From Batkoa obscura (lineage: Eukaryota > Entomophthoromycota > Entomophthoromycetes > Entomophthorales > Batkoaceae), in NCBI GenBank assembly GCA_030770535.1, contig JASVEC010000018.1, forward strand, positions 992,001 to 1,056,000: DNA of 64,000 nucleotides. The letters run 5' to 3'. Positions 57,268 to 64,000 of this stretch are shown one piece after another. Below the pieces are notes generated by a model that was not told the DNA's origin, did not search any database, and saw only the letters and a list, made by a program, of their open reading frames with translations. How positions within the stretch are numbered: position 1 is the first letter of the stretch; every line of letters begins with the position of its first letter. A program made the position numbers and the translations under genes.

Positions 57268-58603
57268 GTGCCACCATCAGTAGCTGATCAAGCAGACGAA
57301 GCATCTAGCCTATCTGATCCAAAAGAAGGACCAAAAAGGCAACCAGAACCAGAACCAATAGTTAAGGGAGTTAAATAATTGACTAAAAAAATATTGAAAA
57401 GAATGAGGCCTTTAAAGAAAAGGATGTTGAATCTCAAGCTCATAAAAACATAATTTTAGTCAAGTTTTAACTTGTCTCAATAACACTTTTGCACTTGAAA
57501 ATACTAATATTACTATCCTTATTAACAAAGCTGGTAATTTTGCTATATCAGCTAAAAAGTATGAGATTAACATGATTTTGTGGCTGTTTTATTTGAAATA
57601 AAAGAATACAATGAATGTTTAAAGTATATGAGCAGGCAGCTGAAACTGGGCGTGAACATCGTGCCGACTTTAAACTGATAGCAAAGTAGGTTTATGGATT
57701 TAATTTTAAATTTATGTGTTTAACCTTTATTAGAGTTTTTGATTGTATTGGTAATGTTTATGTAAAAAGGAATGATTTAGATAAGGTTATCAAATATTTC
57801 AATATGTCTCTTACTGAGTATTGTACTGCTGGTATTCTTACCGACTCAAAGAAGAAAATATAGTTAGTAATTTAATGATGGTTGAATTAACATAGAATTT
57901 CAGGCTGAAAAAGCTAATCGGTTAAATAAAAGGAAGCTTATTATAACCTAGATTTAGTTAATCAAACAAGAGAAAAAGAAAAAGAAAAATTCAAAGAGTA
58001 ACTTTTTGGAAGCTGCTAAACATTATACTGAAGCCATTAAGAGAATTGAAAAGGATCCAAGTTGCTATTCTAATCGTAAAGCTTGTTATACTAAATTAAT
58101 GGTTTTTCATGAGCCTATAAAAGATTGTGGTACTTATTAGATTAGATTCAACTTTTAATAACTAGCTTTATTTTACTTCTGATACAAATAATGTTAACAT
58201 GAATTTTTAGTCAAAGCCTATTTACATGAAACCATATTTGAATTTTTAAGATTATGGCAAACATATTGAAATTTGCGAAGAAGTAGAACAATATGATGTC
58301 GATAGAAAGTATACTAATGAAATTAAAAAGATTTACAAAGCTAATTGAGTTTTAATTTTATTACCATCTGAATGAATAACTGAAAAAGAAGGCCAAAAAG
58401 CATTAAAGAGAGCTGCTGAAGATTCAGAAGTCTAACATAATATACAGGATCATGATATGGGAGTGTTTTTTTTGACTTCATTATTTTTTCCATTTTTTAA
58501 GCACTATTTAAGCAGAAAATTTGTTAGTAAAATTCTTAAACACAAAAATACATCCTCATATAGTAAATTTTACAAATGTAATCTAACTTTGCTGCCACTC
58601 AAG
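57268..58603 (+). pseudogene. STI1/HOP-like Hsp70-Hsp90 co-chaperone pseudogene split by a MITE
   Basis: Ordered but broken frames match the C-terminal two thirds of Sti1: DPKEGPKRQPEPEP (linker before TPR2A), NITILINKAGNFAISAKKYE, YEQAAETGREHRADFKLIAK, IGNVYVKRNDLDKVIKYFNM with [31 protein letters not shown] with [16 protein letters not shown] and QDHDM. MITE M37 interrupts at 58459-58557. Beyond it, QM(stop)SNFAATQV matches the final QNPAALQ-type DP segment. The N-terminal TPR1 part is missing and there are many stops and frame changes. Sti1 normally links Hsp70 and Hsp90 in the cytosol; a working copy presumably exists elsewhere. Confidence 0.8.
58459..58557 (-). mobile_element. MITE copy M37 inside the STI1-like pseudogene
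   Basis: GGGAGTGTTTTTTTTGACTT to ACATCCTC with ATAT duplicated on both sides (58455-58458 and 58558-58561). It splits the last DP-type segment of the STI1-like sequence. Confidence 0.9.
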
Positions 58604-59483
58604 TGTAAATTTTTTATATTGTTGTTTTATTGATACTGTACTTATTTCTATGTTTAGGCATATAAAGAATCCTACTATTGGTTGCAATATTTGCAAATTA
58701 AGTTTAGTATTATCAGAATGTGTTAATAAATTAAATCCGACTGTTTTTTTTAAATTACATTAAGATATAGTTTAATTTCACTAATCAAAATTAAAAATTA
58801 GAAAATTGATCTCATCTCAATTATTTCATTATCATTCTAATATATAAAATTAAATTAAATTGATATAATTGCCTTATTTAAGATAAAGTTTTATTGAAGT
58901 GGCTCGGAGAAAAGTTTATATTAGCATTACCAATATAGATGTTACTCTTTTGTTATATTAATTATCTTTACTAATTACTAGAAATCGCTTCCAAACACTC
59001 AAACATCTCCTTTATGGATGTAACGATGTTATCTTAATCTTAACATAATAAAGATTATAAAATTCAATAATTCAATATAAAACTCATAAAAAATTTGACA
59101 AAATAAACAAAACTCATAGAAGAACATCAAAAACTTTTTATTAATTATAAAAAACTAAAACCTAAATTGAAAAATATAAAATACAAAAAATAATTAAAAA
59201 ATAAAGTAAAATAAATAAAAATAGCTAGCTAAATAAATAAAAATCATTAGTTTTGGGCTGTGAGATCATCATCATTATTTCTTTACAAATCCGACATCAT
59301 AACCTGGACACATGGACTACGGTTCAAATTGAGATTTAAAATTTATTAAAATAAAAGTGCACAAGAGTTGGCATAAACAATAGAGTTATAGAAAAGTAAT
59401 TGTGTTTATAAAAGTAGTTGAAACCATAGAACTCTACTAATAATAATTGCCTTAATAATACTTGAAATTTTGGATTTTTAAAT
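58604..59483. other. Intergenic region
   Basis: 880 bp of A+T-rich sequence between the pseudogene and the zinc-finger gene. Nothing recognised. Confidence 0.4.
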
Positions 59484-61013
59484 TTATAATCCAAAATCAA
59501 CATCCAAATCATCTAAATCTAACTCCCCTAAATCTTGGTCATGGTCCAAATCAAAATCAAGTTGATCAACTTCAAACTCTAAATCTAACCCATCAATAAT
59601 TGCATTCTCATCGGTTGACTTGGCATCCCCATTCACATCCTTACTCTTCTTTATTGTATGCTCTTTGGCTGGTGAAGGACTTCTTTCTCTCTTTTCATTC
59701 TTTGCGGAACTAACTGGTAATGGAATAGTTTCATTTTCTTTTTTATTATCTTTTGTATTTACATCGCTAACTCCATTACCTGATTGATTATTTTTATTTT
59801 CTTGATTTATTTTTGGTGGTGAAACAGAGCCAGTAGAATTGGAGGTATTGAACCCTTCTTTATTATTTTCTTTAGCTTGTCTTTGGCGTTTTTCTTTTAA
59901 AATTTCCTCAAGAGACTTTACTTTGATATCTTTAAATTGTTCTTCAGAAGCTTTCTTAGTATTAGAAGGAGGAGAGGACTTGACCTTATCCATAGCACGA
60001 GAATTCGCTTTATTTTCCTTGTTCTTGTTGTTATTATTTTCTTTATTATTAAAATTAGATAAACGATCATTTATAGAACGTGGTTGATTTGCTTTTTTGT
60101 TTGTTTCTTTGGTATTACCATTTTGTTGTTGTTGTTGATTATTCTGTTGATTAGACTTATTTTTAAAGTTGTTCTTGTTTTGATGTTGACCATGACCGCC
60201 ATTGGCAGCTGGTTGCATATTGCTTTTAGGCACAAAGCTTAAAGTGCCATTGGAATGAGCGGTGTTGTTACCGTGTTTTAGTAACCCGTTTTGACTAGAC
60301 ATAAAACTAAGGCCTCCATTTTGTTTTGGTGATATCTTTTGTTGGTTGTTGACCGAGTGACCATTGTTCTTCGAATTAGATAATCCAGGTTTGGGTACAA
60401 AAGGTCTTGCATATGGATTAGGTAACCCTGAAAAGTTACTTTTAGCCTCACCTTGATTATCAACAGAACCAGAATCGGATTCATGAGGTGGCGATACAAC
60501 TTGTGCATTAATAGCTTGAGTAGCTACTGAACGAACACTTGGTTTTGGAATGACATTTGGTATAACTTTTTATTGTATAAGCATAGGTCTAAATATATTT
60601 TAATAAATGCACTCACTTGTTTTTGGCATGGAATGTTTGAATGGACAAGTTGGTTTCAAACAACCGCCGTTGAGTTCCCAATAACATTGAATTTCTGCTT
60701 TGGAAGCTTGAGCTACCTACAACATAAAATAAGTATTGTAGCAGATAATAGATAGATAAAAACATACTGGTTGATTAGGAACATGAAAAGTAGAATGTAG
60801 TTTATCGCAATTATCAGTTTTGCAAATCTTAGTGGTAGACCAGTCAGGGCAAAGGACTTTATTGGTTTTACATACTTCATTGTGTCGAAAACTACACATT
60901 GCGCCCTTTAACACAAAGATAAGATATTAATTAAAAGAATAAATTAAGCGAATTACTTTGGTACAACCATCAGCAAGGAAAAAATAACAATCTTGTCTTG
61001 AATCTATAGTCAT
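59484..61013 (-). CDS. CCCH zinc-finger protein similar to ZC3H11A
   Basis: join(59484..60565, 60617..60716, 60768..60905, 60957..61013) on the complement, 458 residues, three introns of about 50 bp. The N-terminal 100 residues hold three CCCH fingers: CYFFLADGCTKGAMCSFRH, CPDWSTTKICKTDNCDKLH and CYWELNGGCLKPTCPFKH. The order and the DCYFF and IQCYWE starts match animal ZC3H11A, linked to mRNA export through TREX. The rest is disordered: Asn/Gln-rich (NNQQQQQN), a Lys/Glu-rich helix (KVKSLEEILKEKRQRQAKEN), basic ERSPSPAKE, and an acidic C-terminus of LDLDDLDV type. An RNA-binding nuclear role is inference from the family. Confidence 0.85.
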
Positions 61014-62741
61014 TGTTGTTTTTTAAAAAGGTTCTGGATGAAGATTCTTGTTAAAAATTTGAAAAAAGGTTCTAAGATACTAAATTTTATGATTGCAACT
61101 TTTATTATTTTGACTCAGCACTTTAAACCAATTAAAGTACTAACCTTGGACTTTATTGATTCAATGGGTTTATTCCATTGGTTGGTCTTATATACAATCT
61201 TGTCATTTTTGCTTTTTAAGCCAATCATAATTCTGGGTTCAACTGCTTAATTAATGGAATTAAGCTGGGGATTATAATTACCTGTTAGTAAACAGTTGAA
61301 TTCAAATGCTTAATTTTATATAATCGAAAACAAAGCATTTTATATCATATTAAAATGAATATGTGATATATATGACAATTATAACATTTCAGTTTCATTT
61401 ATTAAAAAGTATTAAAATTCTTAATTTATTAAGCAAAATTATTAAATAAAATCAAAAAATGGGATTCAATTTGAAGGGCCACAGTTTAAAGTGAGACAAT
61501 TTGAGTATGTCATTTTTAAAATTTATTTCATTTTTCCAGCTAATATTAAAAAACAGACACAATAATGAAAGACAGTCTTATTATATAAGCTACTTTCTTA
61601 AATAATCCAAGATTTTTAAAAAAGAAGCAGGTAATTGGGTACAACATCAATTTTGTTTTTTCTCATTATTTTTTTAAAACCTAACTCGATTTTACTATTA
61701 CAATTTATCATTCTTACCAGGTAGCTTAGTCAAAGGTTTTTTAGATTGCTTTACAATTTATCATCTATTTTTTCAATATACTTATTACCATTACTGGCAA
61801 CTAAATTTATTTTTTTAGCTTTAGAACATTTTGTTTTAATTCCTAAATATTTATTAAAAGCAATTATTAGCATATAAAAAGTAGTCTTTACTATACCAGA
61901 AATCCTCTTTATCATATTAAATACATTTATTACTAAATAAGCAATATAGTACAAAATCAGAAGAACAAAATATGTTAAAACAAAATACAACTATGCTATT
62001 AAACCGCCTACTATTTTATTTTGTAAATAGAATTAATTGTTATACTCTCAAAAATAAAGGTATCAGAGTTTTTTACCACTATTTCTACAAGTAACAATGA
62101 CTTATTAATAAATGACGGTTATTTTATGAAAAATAAAATACTCATTAGTTTAAAACAAATTTTGTTACAGTTCCTTAGTAAATGAAAGGTAGTTTTTTAA
62201 GTTCTGATTTAACTCAGAAATTTTTTTAAAATAAACTTGAAATCAAGAGCTTAAAAAAAATAGATAAGTAATTTAGTAATAGTATATAATTTATTATCCT
62301 ATCTTTAATACTAATCATTAAAGTAAAAAATCTATTTTTAATATTAATTAAAAATGAAAATTTGTATTTCATTTACTATTTATTAGAAACATAAAATGAA
62401 CTCTTTATAAATAATTTCCATTCTTGAAATGTTAGCTTCAAATAAAAGTGCTATTTCCGTTGGTAAGATCGATTTATTCCAAGATAAAATTAAATTATAT
62501 GAAACTAAAGATTATTAGCAGTTAAAGTATTTCTTAAGAAATAACTAATATAATTTAACAAAATACTCCATTTACATAGTTTCATCCTTTAACAATGAAT
62601 ACTTAAAATAAAAATAAAAATAATCATTATTAGACTATATATAAATACTTAATTTCTTTTATTTTTTAAACTAATTTTTACACTTTACATTTGCTATTTT
62701 ATTATATTGTCTGCATCCTTCTTTTATAATTCAATTACAAT
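61014..62741. other. Intergenic region without supported genes
   Basis: 1.7 kb upstream of two genes. Small hydrophobic or Lys-rich frames (61038-61250, 61751-61990) occur but lack support. No MITE was found here. Confidence 0.5.
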
Positions 62742-62907
62742 ATGCTACAAAAAAACCTAATATTGAGCATCCTCATTGTATCTTTAATCCGTGGTCAAGC
62801 ATTAACCATAGATAAAGAACCCACTCCAATATTGCCTAATACCGTTCAACAAGAGAATTCAAATACAAATAATTTAACAATTAACAATAATAATAACGAA
62901 GCATCTG

Positions 62908-62974
<67 letters not shown>

Positions 62975-64000
62975 GTAATAGTAATAATAATAATAATAAT
63001 AATAACGAAGCATTTAATAATAATAAAAACATACCAAATATAGAAAATAATCTCTCATTACCACCATCAAATGAGTCGGTTACTCCAGCCTTATCAGGAC
63101 AGCCTAACATCCCTTCGGATATACTACAACCAATGAATAACAATAACCTACCATCCACTAACAATACTCCTTCTATAAACGCAGCAACACAAGTAAAAGC
63201 GAGTGAACCAACTTTATCACAGGAAATGAATAACAATAGTATGCCACGTATAGTAAATAACCCACCGAAAGAAATGAATAGTAATAATATTCCACCAGTA
63301 GTAAATAACGAATCTATTAGTCCCGCACCAATAGTAAAGTCCAATGAAGCTAATTTACCACAAGAGATGAATAATAATAACACTCCGCCTGGAGTAAATA
63401 GCCCATCGCAAGAGAACAAGAATATTCCATCTCCAAATGAAATACAAGAAGTTGATAATAATGGTATATCATTGAGTATGAATAATACAGCTACAGCTTT
63501 ACCTCAAGAGAATAAAAACGCCGCCTCCACCTTGCCACAGGAAATGAATAAAAACAACCAAGGTTTAAGCATGAAAGATCTAGCTCTAAAAGCCGCTGAA
63601 GAAATGAAAAATAAAATGCAATTAAATGCTGCACAAGAGGAGAGTAATGACACTCTAAATTTACCAAAGGAAATGAATAATAACAATGATTTACCATTAA
63701 GAAAGAATACACTTTCTTTAAATGTTGTACAAGAAGAAAAAAAGATTAATCCAGAGATAGTAAATGGAATCAATAGTAATAATATTCTACCATCAATAGA
63801 GGACAATAACTCAGCCGTAAAGCCAGTACAAGAGGTGAAGGCTAACGAACCGTCCCCAGCTAGGGAAATGAACAATGATAATATACCAACGACAATGAAT
63901 ACTTCAATTACAGATACGGAACAAGAGATGAAAAGCAATGAACTTAGTAATACTCAAGAAACGAATAATAATATTCCTTTAAATGTAAATCAGGAGACAA
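62742..64000 (+). CDS. Asn-rich repetitive secreted protein, running off the window, with a frame change in an AAT repeat
   Basis: Signal peptide MLQKNLILSILIVSLIRGQA, then LTIDKEPTPILPNTVQQENS and a polyasparagine tract encoded by (AAT)n at 62888-63006. In the start frame a TAA stop falls at 62976-62978 inside the repeat. One base over, an open frame continues to the window end, so the repeat changed by one base or is mis-assembled. The downstream part is built of about 20-40-residue units around LPQEMNNNN, with NxP and VN/VK segments (ATLPQEMNKNN, LPKEMNNNNDLP, SPAREMNNDNIP). No catalytic domain. It is a likely cell-surface or extracellular protein of unknown function; the end is not seen. 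Confidence 0.65.
62888..63006 (+). repeat. (AAT)n microsatellite encoding polyasparagine
   Basis: About 30 AAT triplets in two blocks separated by AAGTAATAGT. Slippage in this tract can explain the frame difference between the signal-peptide part and the downstream frame. Confidence 0.9.

Noticed and set aside
464-58557. A possible CRISPR-like or regularly spaced array from the many short repeats
   Set aside because: The units are about 97 bp, irregularly spaced, in both orientations, with TIRs and target duplications; they are MITEs in a eukaryotic genome.
61038-61250. 70-aa hydrophobic frame divergent from the zinc-finger gene
   Set aside because: No signal peptide logic, no homology, and it starts 25 bp from the other start codon; it is probably promoter and chance.
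62874-63938. Minus-strand Leu/Ile-rich frames at the right end
   Set aside because: They are antisense of the Asn-rich repetitive gene; AAT repeats read as Ile or Leu on the other strand.

Overview
The window is an extremely A+T-rich piece of a eukaryotic nuclear genome, most likely fungal. It carries a trifunctional folate protein (FOL1), an Fzo1-type mitofusin, a Bna3-type aminotransferase and several small secreted or GPI-anchored proteins. Introns are short (mostly about 45-50 bp, a few to about 70), begin GT and end AG, and often have a CTAAC/CTAAT-like branch site. Stop codons are standard. The base composition and repeat load would fit an early-diverging fungus, but I cannot name the species.

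Positions 1-25.4 kb are a transposon graveyard with one host gene, tRNA-Pro(TGG) at 614-685. Three things fill it. (1) A 2.4-kb DNA transposon family with GGGG termini, 4-bp target duplications (mostly ATAT) and a D...D...HGKSxxDG transposase that I tentatively call Sola-like. None of the three transposase-bearing copies (A, B, D) has an intact reading frame. Three copies (C, F, G) share one 1-kb internal deletion. (2) A roughly 97-bp MITE with the same kind of ends and 4-bp duplications, 38 copies over the window and strongly clustered. (3) Two of three fossil solo-LTR-like elements of about 450-470 bp. The layers are nested: B sits inside A, MITEs sit inside A, G and older relics, and one LTR sits inside a MITE.

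Positions 25.5-51.9 kb are the gene-rich part. On the minus strand are a Met/Asn/Ser-rich GPI-type protein, a five-exon secreted protein, a small HABP4/Stm1-like protein, FOL1 and a choline/ethanolamine kinase, followed by tRNA-Phe(GAA). Then come FZO1 (+), a Myb/SANT-like protein (+), the ribosome-biogenesis GTPase LSG1 (-), a Bna3-like aminotransferase (+), a secreted or membrane protein (+) and a ten-exon Rho-type GEF with DH and PH domains (-). Intron structures read from the sequence close exactly in frame for the secreted protein, FOL1, the kinase, FZO1, the aminotransferase, the GEF, PRE1 and the zinc-finger gene.

Positions 52-64 kb hold more MITEs, the proteasome beta-4 gene PRE1 (-) sharing a 163-bp divergent promoter with an EF-hand gene (+), and a decayed secreted-type gene. 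They also hold an STI1-like co-chaperone pseudogene split by a MITE, a ZC3H11A-like CCCH zinc-finger gene (-), and the start of an Asn-rich repetitive secreted protein that runs off the right edge. The genes are ordinary housekeeping functions (folate, phospholipid, mitochondrial fusion, ribosome and proteasome assembly, polarity signalling) plus cell-surface proteins. I see no operon-like or defence-island system. The most distinctive biology is the transposon/MITE family.
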